Below are positions 54,698 through 64,000 of a stretch of 64,000 nucleotides of DNA, in pieces. The DNA comes from Sulfitobacter undariae (lineage in GTDB: Bacteria > Pseudomonadota > Alphaproteobacteria > Rhodobacterales > Rhodobacteraceae), in assembly GCF_014196805.1 (NCBI RefSeq), contig NZ_JACIEI010000005.1, positions 62,001 to 126,000 of the forward strand. Reading direction: 5' to 3'. The notes below the pieces were generated by a model that was given only the letters and a program-made list of their open reading frames with translations, ran no database searches and had not been told where the DNA came from. The position numbers and the translations under genes are program-made. Numbering within the stretch: position 1 is the first letter of the stretch; every line of letters starts with the position of its first letter.

Positions 54698-55924
54698 TCA
54701 GAGAGGCTTACCACGCATTAATCTGGGCAAGTCGCCATTCAAGCCAGCCGCTTCTCGAATAAATGTCCGGCGCAATCCGGGCAGGGCGTTGATCACACCC
54801 ATGCCAATGTCGCGTGCTATGCGAATGAAAGCATTGTCGTTTGAAAACAGCCTGTTAAAGCTGTCGGTGGCAAGCGCCAGCGAGGTGTTATCAAACCGCC
54901 GCCATTCCTGATACCGCGCCAAAGCAACACCTGCACCAAAGTCCTCGCCGCGCCGCTGTGCATCAACAATAACTTCGCTCAGCGCAGCAATATCGCGGAA
55001 ACCCGCGTTCAGCCCTTGGCCCGCAATCGGGTGGACGCCGTGTGCGCTATCCCCTACCAAAGCGACACGTGGGGCGATCATTTCATGGGTCAAAGACAGG
55101 CTGAGTGGATAGGTATAGCGCGCACCAGCGAGAGAAATTTCACCCAGAAAATCACCAAATCGCGGACGCAGCACATCCAGATATGCCTCGTCATCTAGCG
55201 CGTGGATACGGGCTGCGTTCTCTGCGGTTTCGGACCAGACGATAGAACTTCGGTTGCCTGTCAGCGGCAGAATGGCCAGCGGGCCGGGGGGCATGAAGAA
55301 TTGATGTGCGATGCCCTCATGGGGTAATTCATGCGCCACGGCGCAGACCAGAGCAGTCTGGCCATAGGCCCAGCCCGTCCGTTTGATCCCTGCACGCAGG
55401 GCGGTGCCAGAGCTGCGTCCATCCGCCCCCACACACAGACGGGCACGCAGATGTTTCCCAGACGCGAGGGTCAACGTGATGCCTGTTCCGTCAGCTTTTT
55501 GCGCGATAACCGTTTCGCCGTTCATAACGCGCACGTTTTTATTGGCGGCAACTGCATCCATCAAGGCGCGGCGCAGGTGGCGGTCTTCGACCATATGCCC
55601 CATCGGGCCTTCTTCGATCTCGGCATGGTCGAAATGCATGAAGAACGGCGATGGCCCTTCGCCTGCGCGTCCGTCAGTGACCTTGATTTCCAACATCGGT
55701 TGCGCGTGTTCAGCCACAGCATCCCACAATCCGATGCCTTGCAGCAGTCGGACCGAAGTAAGGGCCAATGCGTAAGAGCGCCCGTCAAACCCGTCTTGCG
55801 CACGCGGTGCCTCTGGCAGCGCGTCAATCACGGTCACGTTCAACCCGCTTACCGAGAGGGCGAGAGCGAGGGCAGGGCCGCTGAGCCCACCCCCAATAAT
55901 GGCGATATCTGTGTCAAAACTCAT
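54698..55924 (-). CDS. UbiH/UbiF-family FAD-dependent hydroxylase
   Basis: A 408-residue aromatic-ring hydroxylase of ubiquinone synthesis (UbiH/UbiF/Coq6 group). FAD-binding GGGLSGPALA is at 11-20, the DG motif is in CVGADGRSS, and the second FAD block is GDSAHGVHPIAGQGLN. It hydroxylates the C5, C6 or C1 position of the quinone ring; which one is not decidable from sequence. The start at ATG 55924 is chosen over a longer frame. It is divergent from the amidase across 84 bases. Confidence 0.9.
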   Translation of the reverse strand: MSFDTDIAIIGGGLSGPALALALSVSGLNVTVIDALPEAPRAQDGFDGRSYALALTSVRLLQGIGLWDAVAEHAQPMLEIKVTDGRAGEGPSPFFMHFDHAEIEEGPMGHMVEDRHLRRALMDAVAANKNVRVMNGETVIAQKADGTGITLTLASGKHLRARLCVGADGRSSGTALRAGIKRTGWAYGQTALVCAVAHELPHEGIAHQFFMPPGPLAILPLTGNRSSIVWSETAENAARIHALDDEAYLDVLRPRFGDFLGEISLAGARYTYPLSLSLTHEMIAPRVALVGDSAHGVHPIAGQGLNAGFRDIAALSEVIVDAQRRGEDFGAGVALARYQEWRRFDNTSLALATDSFNRLFSNDNAFIRIARDIGMGVINALPGLRRTFIREAAGLNGDLPRLMRGKPL

Positions 55925-56008
55925 GGCTTTTAATATGTCTCTGCGCAGGGGATTGTCCATGCGCCCAAGCGCCGCTACCGTCTGGGAAAACCAGATAAGG
56001 GAAAAGAA

Positions 56009-57337
56009 ATGCAAAACTGGCTTGGCATGACAGCCGCAGACCTTGGCCGTGGCATCGCAGACGGTGAAATTGATCCGGTTGCCCTATGTGACACTTATCT
56101 GGCTGCAATTGATGTGCACCCGCTGCGGGACCGTATTTATGCGCGTGTAACTCCAGAACGTGCCCGCGGCGAAGCACGTGCATCCTCCGATCGCGCAAAA
56201 GCAGGTCAGCGTAGATCACTGCTGGACGGTGTGCCGATCAGTTGGAAAGACCTATTCGACACGGCTGATATTGGAACTGAAGCGGGGACCAAGCTGCTGG
56301 AAGGCCGCGTGCCAGAGGTTGACGCGCTGGTTTTGCAAAACGCCACTGCGGCGGGGTTGGTGTGTCTGGGCAAAGTTCACATGAGTGAACTGGCATTTTC
56401 CGGTCTGGGTTATAACCCTTCTACGGGCACACCGCCCTGCGTGAATGATGCCGGGGCTGTGCCAGGGGGATCGTCTTCGGGGTCTGCTGCGTCGGTGGCA
56501 TTTGGTCTGGCGGCGGCCAGTATCGGCTCTGATACAGGTGGCTCGGTGCGTATTCCTGCGGCGTGGAATGATCTGGTTGGGCTGAAAACCACCCATGGAC
56601 GGCTGAGCCTTGAGGGCGTTGTGCCGCTTGCGCTCAAGTTTGATACGATCGGGCCGTTGTGCCGTTCGGTAGAAGATGCCGCCTTGCTGACCGCCGCGCT
56701 GGAAGGCAGTAAAGCGCCCGATTTGCGCGGCGCATCACTGAAGGGGCGCCGTTTTGCGATTATTGAGACGGCGATGATGGAGGGGCTACGCGATGCGCCC
56801 AAGGCCGCTTTCATGAAAGCGGTTGCGCGCATGGAAGCTGCGGGGGCGATCATTGAAATGATCGAAGTGCCCGCAGTGCAAGAGGCGTTGGATGTGTCAG
56901 GGATACTGATGACCTGCGAAGCCTATGGCTTGTGGGGCGAGGTGATCGAGGCTGCACCTGAAAAGATGTACGATGAAATTTTGCGCCGCTTTCGATTGGG
57001 GCGAGACAGCTCGGGTGCTGATTATGTGGCGTCTTGGGCCAAACTTGATGCAGCGCGACGCGCCTATGATGTGGCGACCGCAGGCTTTGATGCCATCATC
57101 GCGCCAACATCGGCGATCATGCCGCCCAATTTGGATCGGTTAAACAGTGAGCCAGATTATTATGTAACCGAAAACTTAATGGCGCTGCGCAATACGCGCA
57201 TTGGTAACTTGTTGGGATTGTGTGGTTTATCACTTCCAACAGGCACACCAAGTTGCGGGCTGATGTTGCAGGCGGCCCCTGATCAGGACACTGCACTGCT
57301 GCGTTTGGGCGCTGCTGTTGAGGCCGTATTGGCATAA
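56009..57337 (+). CDS. amidase signature family enzyme
   Basis: A 442-residue amidohydrolase with the Ser-cisSer-Lys triad: K80 in PISWKDLFD, S155 in PGGSSSGSA and S179 in DTGGSVRIPA. The family includes GatA, but no GatB/GatC genes are here and the sequence fits a stand-alone amidase acting on a small amide or a carbamoyl compound. AAGGGA precedes the ATG. Followed by the aminotransferase and ftsK. Confidence 0.9.
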   Translation: MQNWLGMTAADLGRGIADGEIDPVALCDTYLAAIDVHPLRDRIYARVTPERARGEARASSDRAKAGQRRSLLDGVPISWKDLFDTADIGTEAGTKLLEGRVPEVDALVLQNATAAGLVCLGKVHMSELAFSGLGYNPSTGTPPCVNDAGAVPGGSSSGSAASVAFGLAAASIGSDTGGSVRIPAAWNDLVGLKTTHGRLSLEGVVPLALKFDTIGPLCRSVEDAALLTAALEGSKAPDLRGASLKGRRFAIIETAMMEGLRDAPKAAFMKAVARMEAAGAIIEMIEVPAVQEALDVSGILMTCEAYGLWGEVIEAAPEKMYDEILRRFRLGRDSSGADYVASWAKLDAARRAYDVATAGFDAIIAPTSAIMPPNLDRLNSEPDYYVTENLMALRNTRIGNLLGLCGLSLPTGTPSCGLMLQAAPDQDTALLRLGAAVEAVLA

Positions 57338-57454
57338 GGGACCAAAAAGCCACAAACATGGTAGATTCATCGGGTTTTTCCTAGACGCCGGAGGTCAATT
57401 CAAGCTACCTTGGGTCAAACGGGGCGATAATGATCCCGATCCGAGGCAGTTGTA

Positions 57455-58642
57455 ATGAAATATCCTGAGCGGTTTTCGAACCTTCCAGCTCATGTGTGGC
57501 CCCGTCTGCGCGCTCTTTTGGACGTGCATGAAGGTGGTGGCCCACTGATCCAGATGACCATAGGCGAGCCGAAACATGTGTTTCCGGCGTGGATCACTGA
57601 TGTGATCGTTGAAAATGCCGCTGGCTTTAACAGCTATCCGCCCAACGATGGCACTCCCGCGTTGCGTGGCGCGATTGCGGGTTGGATCAAACGCCGCTAC
57701 GGCGTTGCGGTGGATGCCGATACCCAAGTGATGGCGCTGAACGGCACCCGCGAGGGGCTGTATAACGCGGTGATTGCGCTATGCCCCGAGACGAAGAACG
57801 GCCAAAAGCCTGCGATCTTGATCCCGAACCCGTTTTATCAGGTCTACATGATTGCTGCGATTTCCGGCGCCGCCGATCCTGTCATGGTCAACGCAACCGA
57901 AGCCACAGGCCACTTGCCTGATTTTGACGCGGTGGATGCCGAAACGCTGGACCGCACTGTTGCTGTCTATATCTGTTCACCGGCCAATCCGCAGGGTGCT
58001 GTTGCGACGCGTGAGTATTGGGAAAACCTGATCAAATTGGCCGAGAAACATGATTTCTTGATCTTCGCGGATGAATGCTATTCCGAAATCTACCGCGACA
58101 CGGCTCCTGTTGGTGCATTGCAAGTTGCGGATGAAATGGGTGCAGACCTAAACCGTGTGGTGATTTTCCATAGCCTGAGCAAACGCTCGAACCTGCCAGG
58201 GTTGCGTTCGGGGTTTGTGGCCTCTGGTGTAGAGACCATGCGCGAGATCAAACAGTTGCGTAATTATTCGGGCACGCCTTTGGCCCTTCCTTTGCAGGCG
58301 GCGTCCGCTGCTGTTTGGGAGGACGAGGCGCATGTGGTCGAAAATCGCGCACTTTATGCCGAGAAAATTGAAATCGCGGACCGCATCTTTGGCAATGTTG
58401 CGGGCTATGTCAGCCCCGAAGGCGGTTTCTTTTTGTGGTTGCCGGTGGAAGATGATGAAGAAGCCACGGTGAAACTGTGGCGTGAGACAGGCGTGAAGGT
58501 GCTGCCGGGCAGTTATCTTGCACAAAACGTAGCGGGGGCCGAAAACCCCGGTAAGAAATACATTCGCGTGGCTCTTGTGGCCCCGAAAGACGAGACCGAG
58601 CGGGGGCTTCAGGCCATCCGTGATAGTCTCTATCCGGTATAA
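57455..58642 (+). CDS. class I/II aminotransferase (succinyldiaminopimelate transaminase-like)
   Basis: A PLP enzyme of 395 residues. The lysine expected to bind PLP is near 243 in [18 protein letters not shown]-type [21 protein letters not shown] and [12 protein letters not shown] are family blocks. Similarity is closest to DapC-type succinyldiaminopimelate aminotransferases, a lysine/peptidoglycan pathway enzyme, but related enzymes act on alanine or aspartate. GAGG lies before the ATG. It is directly upstream of ftsK. Confidence 0.88.
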   Translation: MKYPERFSNLPAHVWPRLRALLDVHEGGGPLIQMTIGEPKHVFPAWITDVIVENAAGFNSYPPNDGTPALRGAIAGWIKRRYGVAVDADTQVMALNGTREGLYNAVIALCPETKNGQKPAILIPNPFYQVYMIAAISGAADPVMVNATEATGHLPDFDAVDAETLDRTVAVYICSPANPQGAVATREYWENLIKLAEKHDFLIFADECYSEIYRDTAPVGALQVADEMGADLNRVVIFHSLSKRSNLPGLRSGFVASGVETMREIKQLRNYSGTPLALPLQAASAAVWEDEAHVVENRALYAEKIEIADRIFGNVAGYVSPEGGFFLWLPVEDDEEATVKLWRETGVKVLPGSYLAQNVAGAENPGKKYIRVALVAPKDETERGLQAIRDSLYPV

Positions 58643-58653
58643 GAGGGACGGTT

Positions 58654-61600
58654 ATGGCATATCAAGCACGGCAGCGCGAACCGCTGATTGACAGCAACAC
58701 AGCAGAAGCACTCGAGAAACGCGGCAAGGAATTGCTGGGCATTGTTCTGGTTGTGCTTGGTGTGATGGCCGCGATGATGATCGGCAGCTATACCCCGGAT
58801 GATCCAAGCTGGATGTTGGCCACAGATGAACCTGCGCAAAATTGGCTTGGCCGTATGGGCGCTTCGCTATCTGCGCCGTTGTTTATGATTGTGGGCTGGG
58901 GCGCTTGGGGGCTGGCGATTGTTCTGCTGGTCTGGGGCGTCCGCTTTGCGCTGCACCGTGGTCAGGAACGCGCCATGGGCCGTCTGATTTTTGCGCCGAT
59001 TGCCATGGCGCTAGGCGCGATTTACGCCGCCACGCTGACCCCCAACGCTGAATGGCTGCAAACCCATAGCTTTGGTTTGGGTGGTTTGTTTGGCGATACA
59101 ATTATGGGCGTGATCCTGACTGTTTTACCCATCGGATCGACCTTTACTGTTAAGTTGATGTCCCTTTTGATGGGGGTGGGTATTTTAGCGCTTGGCGCTT
59201 TTGTCTTGGGGTTCACGCGTTCCGAGCTCAGCCGTTTTGCACGTTTCTTGTTGGTGGGTACAATCATGGCCTACGCGACATTGATGAATGTTTTAGGCCG
59301 CGGTGCCAGTGGCGCTATGGGTGCTGCGCAAGTACTTCAGGCCAAGCAGGCGGACCGCCGTGAGCACAAGCGCGCAGAGGTTGAGCAAGCAAATGCTTAT
59401 GCTGCTGAACAAGCACGTGCAGAGGCTCAGGTTGCTCCGGCGATGGCCGCCCGTGCGCCGTTGATCGTGTCCAGCCGCCCCGTGGCTGAACCCGCCTATG
59501 CAGAAGACGGCTATTTCGATGAACCAGCTGCGCCTGTTGAGGCAAAAACCGGCCTTTTGGCGCGGATGCCTAGCTTGATCAAACGCCCAGAGCCGATGCC
59601 AGAGCCCGAGTTGGTAGAAGAAGATCACTATGCCGTTGTGGACGATGCGCCAGATGCCGACCGGATTCGCAGCAAAATTTCGGATGTAATCAAAAACCGT
59701 GTACGGAGCAGCAACGCAGTTCATGTGCCCGCTACAGCACCGCTGACCCGTGGTCGGGGCCGTGGCCCTGATCCTTTGGTGCTGAACACTGCGCGCGCAG
59801 AGCCACCATTGACTGCCGCTGCCGCACCGCAACGTGTTGAGCCACAAATCACGGCCTCAGTAGCACCTGTGGTTGCTGCGGCACCGCGTGCCATTCCGAC
59901 AACGGCTGCTGTGCCTGTCTATCAAGACACCGATCCTATGGTGAGCCATGTTTCATTTTCGCAAGGATATGAAACAGATGAAGCGGGAGCCTATGATTCA
60001 GAAGCCTATGAAGCTGATGAGGTAAACATCTTCAACGACCACGCAGTCGAAGACGTTGCGCAGTCCGAGCCAGAATACGTGAGGCCCACCGTTGCCGCAC
60101 CACAGATTCCTGTGGCCGAGCCAAAACGCGTGGTCATGCCCATGACACGCAAACCCGTTGCGCAAAGCAAACAGGCCAAAGCCGAGGCACAACCCGTGCT
60201 GTCGTTTGAAGACACGCAAACGGGGTTTGAGCTGCCGCCGTTGAGCTTGCTTGAATCCGCTGATGATGTGCAGCGCCTGCACCTAAGCGATGAGGCGTTG
60301 GAAGAAAACGCGCGTATGCTGGAAACTGTTCTGGATGATTACGGCGTAAAAGGCGAAATCGTCGCCGTACGCCCGGGCCCGGTTGTCACGATGTATGAGC
60401 TAGAACCAGCGCCGGGTCTAAAAGCATCCCGCGTCATTGGCTTGGCTGATGATATTGCCCGCTCTATGGCGGCGCTGTCCGCGCGTGTTTCGACTGTGCC
60501 TGGCCGCTCGGTGATCGGTATCGAATTGCCGAATGAAAACCGCGAGAAGGTTGTGCTACGCGAAATCCTGAGCAGTCGTGACTTTGGCGATGGCAACCAA
60601 AACCTGCCGCTGGCGCTGGGTAAGGACATCGGAGGGGAGCCTGTGGTGGCGAACCTGGCCAAGATGCCCCACCTTTTGATCGCGGGTACAACCGGTTCGG
60701 GTAAGTCTGTGGCGATCAACACAATGATCCTTAGCTTGCTGTATAAATTGACGCCGCAAGAATGCCGGATGATCATGATCGACCCTAAAATGCTGGAACT
60801 CAGCGTTTATGATGGTATTCCACACCTTCTTTCCCCTGTTGTGACAGACCCGAAAAAGGCGCTGGTGGCGCTGAAATGGACTGTGGGCGAGATGGAAGAC
60901 CGCTATCGCAAGATGTCCAAAATGGGTGTGCGTAACATCGAGGGCTACAATGGCCGCGTGCGCGAGGCGCTGGCCAAAGGTGAGCTGTTCAGCCGTACGG
61001 TACAAACCGGATTTGATGAAGACACTGGCGAGCCAATTTTTGAGACAGAAGAAAACACACCAGAGGCGCTGCCTTATATCGTGGTGATTGTGGACGAAAT
61101 GGCCGACTTGATGATGGTTGCGGGCAAAGAGATCGAAGCCTGTATCCAACGTCTGGCGCAGATGGCGCGTGCTTCGGGCATCCACCTGATCATGGCGACA
61201 CAACGCCCCTCGGTTGATGTTATCACGGGTACGATCAAGGCGAACTTCCCAACGCGGATTTCCTTCCAAGTGACCAGCAAGATCGACAGCCGCACCATTC
61301 TAGGTGAAATGGGGGCCGAACAATTGCTGGGCATGGGCGACATGCTGTATATGGCTGGCGGTTCCAAGATTGTGCGTTGCCACGGCCCGTTTGTGAGCGA
61401 TGAGGAAGTTGAAGAAATCGTCAACCACCTCAAGCAATTCGGTGAACCTGATTATGTCTCTGGCGTTGTTGAAGGACCGCCTGAGGGTAAAGAAGCAGAC
61501 ATCGACACGGTGCTTGGCCTGAACACAGGTGGCAACACCGATGTAGAAGACGCCCTGTATGATACGGCTGTTCAAATTGTCACAAAGGACCGGAAATGCT

Positions 61601-61740
61601 CCACGTCCTACATCCAACGGAAACTCGCTATCGGCTATAACAAGGCCGCTCGTTTGGTTGAGCAGATGGAAGACGAAGGTCTTGTTTCTGCTGCGAACCA
61701 TGTGGGTAAGCGCGAGATACTTGTGCCAGAGCAGGGCTAA
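58654..61740 (+). CDS. ftsK: DNA translocase FtsK
   Basis: FtsK clears chromosome DNA from the division septum and activates XerCD at dif. The 1028-residue protein has four N-terminal membrane spans (about 28-200), a long proline/alanine/glutamate-rich linker (about 200-540), then the motor: Walker A GTTGSGKS near 678-685 and Walker B VIVDEMAD near 809-816, and the winged-helix gamma domain near 968-1025 that reads the polar guide sequence. AGAGGGA precedes the ATG, 11 bases after the aminotransferase stop. A terminator follows. Confidence 0.97.
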   Translation: MAYQARQREPLIDSNTAEALEKRGKELLGIVLVVLGVMAAMMIGSYTPDDPSWMLATDEPAQNWLGRMGASLSAPLFMIVGWGAWGLAIVLLVWGVRFALHRGQERAMGRLIFAPIAMALGAIYAATLTPNAEWLQTHSFGLGGLFGDTIMGVILTVLPIGSTFTVKLMSLLMGVGILALGAFVLGFTRSELSRFARFLLVGTIMAYATLMNVLGRGASGAMGAAQVLQAKQADRREHKRAEVEQANAYAAEQARAEAQVAPAMAARAPLIVSSRPVAEPAYAEDGYFDEPAAPVEAKTGLLARMPSLIKRPEPMPEPELVEEDHYAVVDDAPDADRIRSKISDVIKNRVRSSNAVHVPATAPLTRGRGRGPDPLVLNTARAEPPLTAAAAPQRVEPQITASVAPVVAAAPRAIPTTAAVPVYQDTDPMVSHVSFSQGYETDEAGAYDSEAYEADEVNIFNDHAVEDVAQSEPEYVRPTVAAPQIPVAEPKRVVMPMTRKPVAQSKQAKAEAQPVLSFEDTQTGFELPPLSLLESADDVQRLHLSDEALEENARMLETVLDDYGVKGEIVAVRPGPVVTMYELEPAPGLKASRVIGLADDIARSMAALSARVSTVPGRSVIGIELPNENREKVVLREILSSRDFGDGNQNLPLALGKDIGGEPVVANLAKMPHLLIAGTTGSGKSVAINTMILSLLYKLTPQECRMIMIDPKMLELSVYDGIPHLLSPVVTDPKKALVALKWTVGEMEDRYRKMSKMGVRNIEGYNGRVREALAKGELFSRTVQTGFDEDTGEPIFETEENTPEALPYIVVIVDEMADLMMVAGKEIEACIQRLAQMARASGIHLIMATQRPSVDVITGTIKANFPTRISFQVTSKIDSRTILGEMGAEQLLGMGDMLYMAGGSKIVRCHGPFVSDEEVEEIVNHLKQFGEPDYVSGVVEGPPEGKEADIDTVLGLNTGGNTDVEDALYDTAVQIVTKDRKCSTSYIQRKLAIGYNKAARLVEQMEDEGLVSAANHVGKREILVPEQG

Positions 61741-61768
61741 TCTCCCCCGCTGGCAACCTCGTGAAAAT

Positions 61769-61798
61769 GGCTCCCCTGCTCAGAGGGGGGCCGTTTTT
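61769..61798 (+). terminator. rho-independent terminator of ftsK
   Basis: GGCTCCCCT (61769-61777) pairs with AGGGGGGCC (61784-61792, one G-U pair) around GCTCAG, followed by GTTTTT. Confidence 0.85.
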
Positions 61799-61813
61799 GT
61801 TTGTAATGGCGCG

Positions 61814-62293
61814 TTACGGCGCTGCATTTGATCCGATAAACCAGGCGTCTTTATCCAAGGTTCGGCTGACTTCGGTGAACAAATCCTCGGTGTCGGCATC
61901 ACCCGCATCAGAGGCGTCATCGATCGCGTCACGCACCATTTCACCGGCCTTCAGAAAGCGTTCTTTCAGTGCCGCGATGTGATCTTCGATTTTTTGCATC
62001 TCAAGCGGGTAGGCGTCTAGTTTGGTCTGTGAGGACGCCTCCTCCACCGTGCCTTTGGCGTGACCACCCAAGATCACAGCGCGCTCTGCCATCAGGTCGG
62101 CGCCTTCGCGCAAGCGGTCTGCGACTTGATCCAGCAGTTCGTGCACGCCGATATACCCCGGCCCTTTTACGTTCCAATGGGCCTGTTTGACGGCCAGCGT
62201 CAGTGAAACCATATCTGCAAGCCGCGCGTTGAGCAGATCAATCATCTTGTGGCGGGTCTGGTCATCTAGGCCAGTTACAAATGCTTCGGGCAT
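61814..62293 (-). CDS. dps: Dps-family DNA protection / mini-ferritin protein
   Basis: A 159-residue member of the ferritin-like Dps family, which forms dodecamers that oxidise and store iron and shield DNA from peroxide. The ferroxidase region shows KQAHWNVKGPGYIGVHELLDQ (H and E/D ligands near 40-58) and the downstream RLREGADLMAERAV helix. ATG 62293 follows AAAGGAGA; the start at 62326 would precede it. Divergent from lolA, sharing a region with a 17-base palindrome. Confidence 0.92.
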   Translation of the reverse strand: MPEAFVTGLDDQTRHKMIDLLNARLADMVSLTLAVKQAHWNVKGPGYIGVHELLDQVADRLREGADLMAERAVILGGHAKGTVEEASSQTKLDAYPLEMQKIEDHIAALKERFLKAGEMVRDAIDDASDAGDADTEDLFTEVSRTLDKDAWFIGSNAAP

Positions 62294-62389
62294 TGGTTGT
62301 CTCCTTTGCGTTTTAACATCATTCATGGGTTAAAGCGTTTTGGAGGGGGCTTGGTTCCATGATAGGCGATTACACGCAATTTTTTCCCG

Positions 62390-62406
62390 TTGATATCGCA
62401 TATCAA
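62390..62406. promoter_or_regulatory. 17-base palindrome between dps and lolA
   Basis: TTGATAT-CGC-ATATCAA, perfect seven-base arms. It overlaps the -35 position expected for the TATAGT at 62423-62428 that may drive lolA. It resembles an FNR box but with seven bases between TTGAT and ATCAA, not four, so a different dimeric regulator is more likely. Confidence 0.5.
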
Positions 62407-62462
62407 GTCGTGGTGACCTATCTATAGTATCTCGCCAACGGAATAATACAGGACCGATAAAT

Positions 62463-63062
62463 ATGCGATTCTTGAAAACAATCATGTTGGGTGCCGCGCT
62501 GAGCATCGCTGCCTCGACTGCGATGGCGGATAAAATCCCGCTGGGCAACATCAGCAACTACTTGAATGAGCTGACGACTGCTAAAGGGGACTTTACGCAG
62601 ATCAACAGCGATGGGACCATTTCAACAGGAACAATCTATATCAAACGGCCTGGACGTGTGCGGTTTGAATATAATGCACCGGATACAGGTTTGGTGATTG
62701 CGGGATCAAATACCGTGGTGATCTATGACACCAAATCTAACCAGCCCCCGGAAACCTACCCGCTGTCACGTACGCCGCTATCGATCATTCTGGCGCGCAA
62801 GGTGAACCTTGGACAAGCCAAAATGGTAACGGGCCACGCTTATGATGGCACTGCAACAACGGTAACTGCGCAAGATCCTGAAAACCCGCAATATGGCAAT
62901 ATCCAGATGAAGTTCACGGGCCCTACGCCAGAACTCCGCCAGTGGATCATCAACGATGGAAACGGGGGCCAGACAACTGTGGTCCTTGGCGAACTACAAA
63001 AGGGTGGAAACATCCCGAACAATTTGTTCAATGTGGGCACCCCCGGCAGAAACAACCGTTAA
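62463..63062 (+). CDS. lolA: outer membrane lipoprotein carrier protein LolA
   Basis: A periplasmic chaperone that carries lipoproteins from LolCDE to the outer membrane. The 199-residue precursor has a signal peptide at 1-22 (ending ASTAMA-DK), then the half-barrel with KGDFTQINSDGT and GTIYIKRPGRVRFEY, the family signature. AGGA lies nine bases before the ATG. The partner LolB was not seen in this window. A strong terminator follows. Confidence 0.95.
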   Translation: MRFLKTIMLGAALSIAASTAMADKIPLGNISNYLNELTTAKGDFTQINSDGTISTGTIYIKRPGRVRFEYNAPDTGLVIAGSNTVVIYDTKSNQPPETYPLSRTPLSIILARKVNLGQAKMVTGHAYDGTATTVTAQDPENPQYGNIQMKFTGPTPELRQWIINDGNGGQTTVVLGELQKGGNIPNNLFNVGTPGRNNR

Positions 63063-63124
63063 CAAGCGCGAAATTTTGACCTCAAATGATGACGTTTCTG
63101 CGCTCTGAGGCCGACAAATAGAAA

Positions 63125-63156
63125 CCCCCGCATGATTTCACCATGCGGGGGTTTTT
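63125..63156 (+). terminator. rho-independent terminator of lolA, shared with the convergent gene
   Basis: CCCCCGCATG (63125-63134) pairs with CATGCGGGGG (63142-63151), then five T; leftward there are three T, so it may also serve the convergent transglycosylase gene. Confidence 0.93.
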
Positions 63157-63180
63157 GATTACACACTTTGCTGCAATGGC

Positions 63181-63765
63181 TTAGCGCAGGCGGCATCCAG
63201 CGATTTGATCGCGATACATGAGCGAGCGGCTATCAACCTTACCTGCCACCGCAACGAGCCATGGTTTGGCGTTGTAGCTGGCGCGGCTAAAGCCTGTGTG
63301 GCCTTCGTGATAGGCGAGATATTGGTTGCGGGCGTCGGTGAGCGCGATGCCATTTCTTTCGCGACTGATGTTCATGTACCAACCCATGAAATCCGTGGCG
63401 TCTTTGATGTTATCTCGCTTCGCGCCATTGCGCCGTTCGGCTGCGCGGTATTCATCCCACGTTGCATCCAGTGCCTGACCATAGCCAAAGGCGCTGGATT
63501 GACGGCCCATGGGAATCACCCCCAAGACATATTTGAAGGGGGTGCGTGCATCGCCGACAAATTTGCTTTCCTGATGAATCGTAGCCATCTGGACGTGAAT
63601 GGGGATGCCCCATTTGCGCTCTGCCGCTTTGAATGCCTTGTAATAATCGGGGCGCTGTTGGAGAATCGTACACGCATTGTCCAGATCCCGTGGAGGGGTG
63701 CTGGGGCTGCTGCCACAACTTGCCAGAAGTAGCGCGATCATCATAGCGCGAAGGGGTGTTTTCAT
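63181..63765 (-). CDS. lytic transglycosylase-like SLT-domain lipoprotein
   Basis: A 194-residue lipoprotein with lipobox LLASC (C17) and a transglycosylase SLT-like domain: ATIHQESKFVG with the catalytic glutamate near 66, then SSAFGYGQALDATWDEYR in the substrate region. The enzyme would cut peptidoglycan glycan strands in the periplasm. The size (short) fits the EsxQ-like or Slt-related small lipoprotein group. GAGG precedes the ATG. A long upstream region of about 235 bases to the window end shows no gene. Confidence 0.85.
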   Translation of the reverse strand: MKTPLRAMMIALLLASCGSSPSTPPRDLDNACTILQQRPDYYKAFKAAERKWGIPIHVQMATIHQESKFVGDARTPFKYVLGVIPMGRQSSAFGYGQALDATWDEYRAAERRNGAKRDNIKDATDFMGWYMNISRERNGIALTDARNQYLAYHEGHTGFSRASYNAKPWLVAVAGKVDSRSLMYRDQIAGCRLR

Positions 63766-64000
63766 GTGCCGCTCGCCTCAAGTTTTGTTTTTATATTTTG
63801 CGCCACATTATTCTATTTGATCCCTGATTTACAGGGGAAACCTTCGGTGCAGGGGGTGAATAAAGCGGCAATGCGCCGATTGGCAACAGTACTGTCTATG
63901 TCAAGTCCACAGACTGTTTCCAGAAACTAAGCTGCAATGATTAGACAAAATGTTCTTGTTTCGGCTACCCACGAAGGGTAGGGAGCGCATTGCAATGATT
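63766..64000. other. gene-free end of the window
   Basis: No coding region is supported here. There is a 10-base palindrome ACAGTACTGT (63886-63895), a hairpin CTACCC-ACGA-AGGGTAG near 63965-63981, and GGGAG eight bases before an ATG at 63995, which might begin a gene that continues beyond the window. Confidence 0.35.

Noticed and set aside
62390-62406. FNR/FixK box between dps and lolA
   Set aside because: TTGAT and ATCAA are separated by seven bases instead of four, so it is reported only as an unassigned palindrome.

Overview
The window looks like a core chromosomal segment of a Roseobacter-group alphaproteobacterium (Rhodobacteraceae). The evidence is a CcrM-type GANTC methyltransferase, proteins of the DUF2794, DUF3576, DUF4170 and DUF2125 families, a CenR-like response regulator, the DUF4170-waaA-lpxK lipid A/Kdo block, mutY-DUF721-dsbA synteny and an alphaproteobacterial porin. 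Gene density is high and many starts overlap the preceding stop by four bases. I see no insertion sequence, integrase, tRNA, rRNA or CRISPR array, and no gene-free stretch reaches 300 bases.

Layout. 1-4148: ilvD (cut by the window edge), a CPBP membrane protease, accD, folC and a small membrane protein. 4160-11406: zapE, an MFS carrier, a three-gene overlapping operon (HAD phosphatase, ornithine cyclodeaminase-like protein, alpha/beta hydrolase), fghA-yaiI and an AEC carrier. 11571-19906: an I78 inhibitor lipoprotein, paaI-paaK, DUF2794, M17 peptidase plus NlpC/P60 hydrolase, a degenerate Hpt-like protein, beta-carbonic anhydrase, a ribbon-helix-helix protein with a duplicated domain, and a MuiA-family protein. 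20006-24679: asd, an HpaI aldolase with its MFS partner, and a small locus made of a membrane-anchored winged-helix protein, a short exported protein whose gene overlaps it, and a divergent basic exported protein. 24853-31617: rnhB, ccrM, alkB, mutY, a DciA-like protein, a DsbA-like protein and a CaiB-type CoA-transferase.

31649-38127 carries the cell-envelope block lpxK, waaA-like, DUF4170, cysQ and pmbA, then a DUF2125 protein. 38128-42854: SDR plus enoyl-CoA hydratase, a 24-residue lipoprotein gene, an MscS-type channel, a flavoprotein and a GST. 42867-48642: holA, lptE, leuS, a DUF3576 lipoprotein and a porin. 48743-54684: yggS, an L,D-transpeptidase, ribA, a CenR-like regulator, xthA, a thioredoxin-TPR protein, a Lon N-domain protein and a Trm112 protein. 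54698-63765: a UbiH-type hydroxylase, an amidase, an aminotransferase, ftsK, dps, lolA and a transglycosylase-like lipoprotein.

Most of this is housekeeping: amino acid, fatty acid, folate, riboflavin and quinone synthesis, envelope building and chromosome maintenance. The less ordinary parts are regulatory: the membrane-tethered winged-helix locus with nested inverted repeats in its divergent promoter (23131-24679), the RHH protein with tandem domains (17550), a leuS leader with two mutually exclusive pairings, a 7-4-7 direct repeat upstream of the porin, a triple-hairpin intergenic element before xthA, and clean palindromes between several divergent gene pairs.
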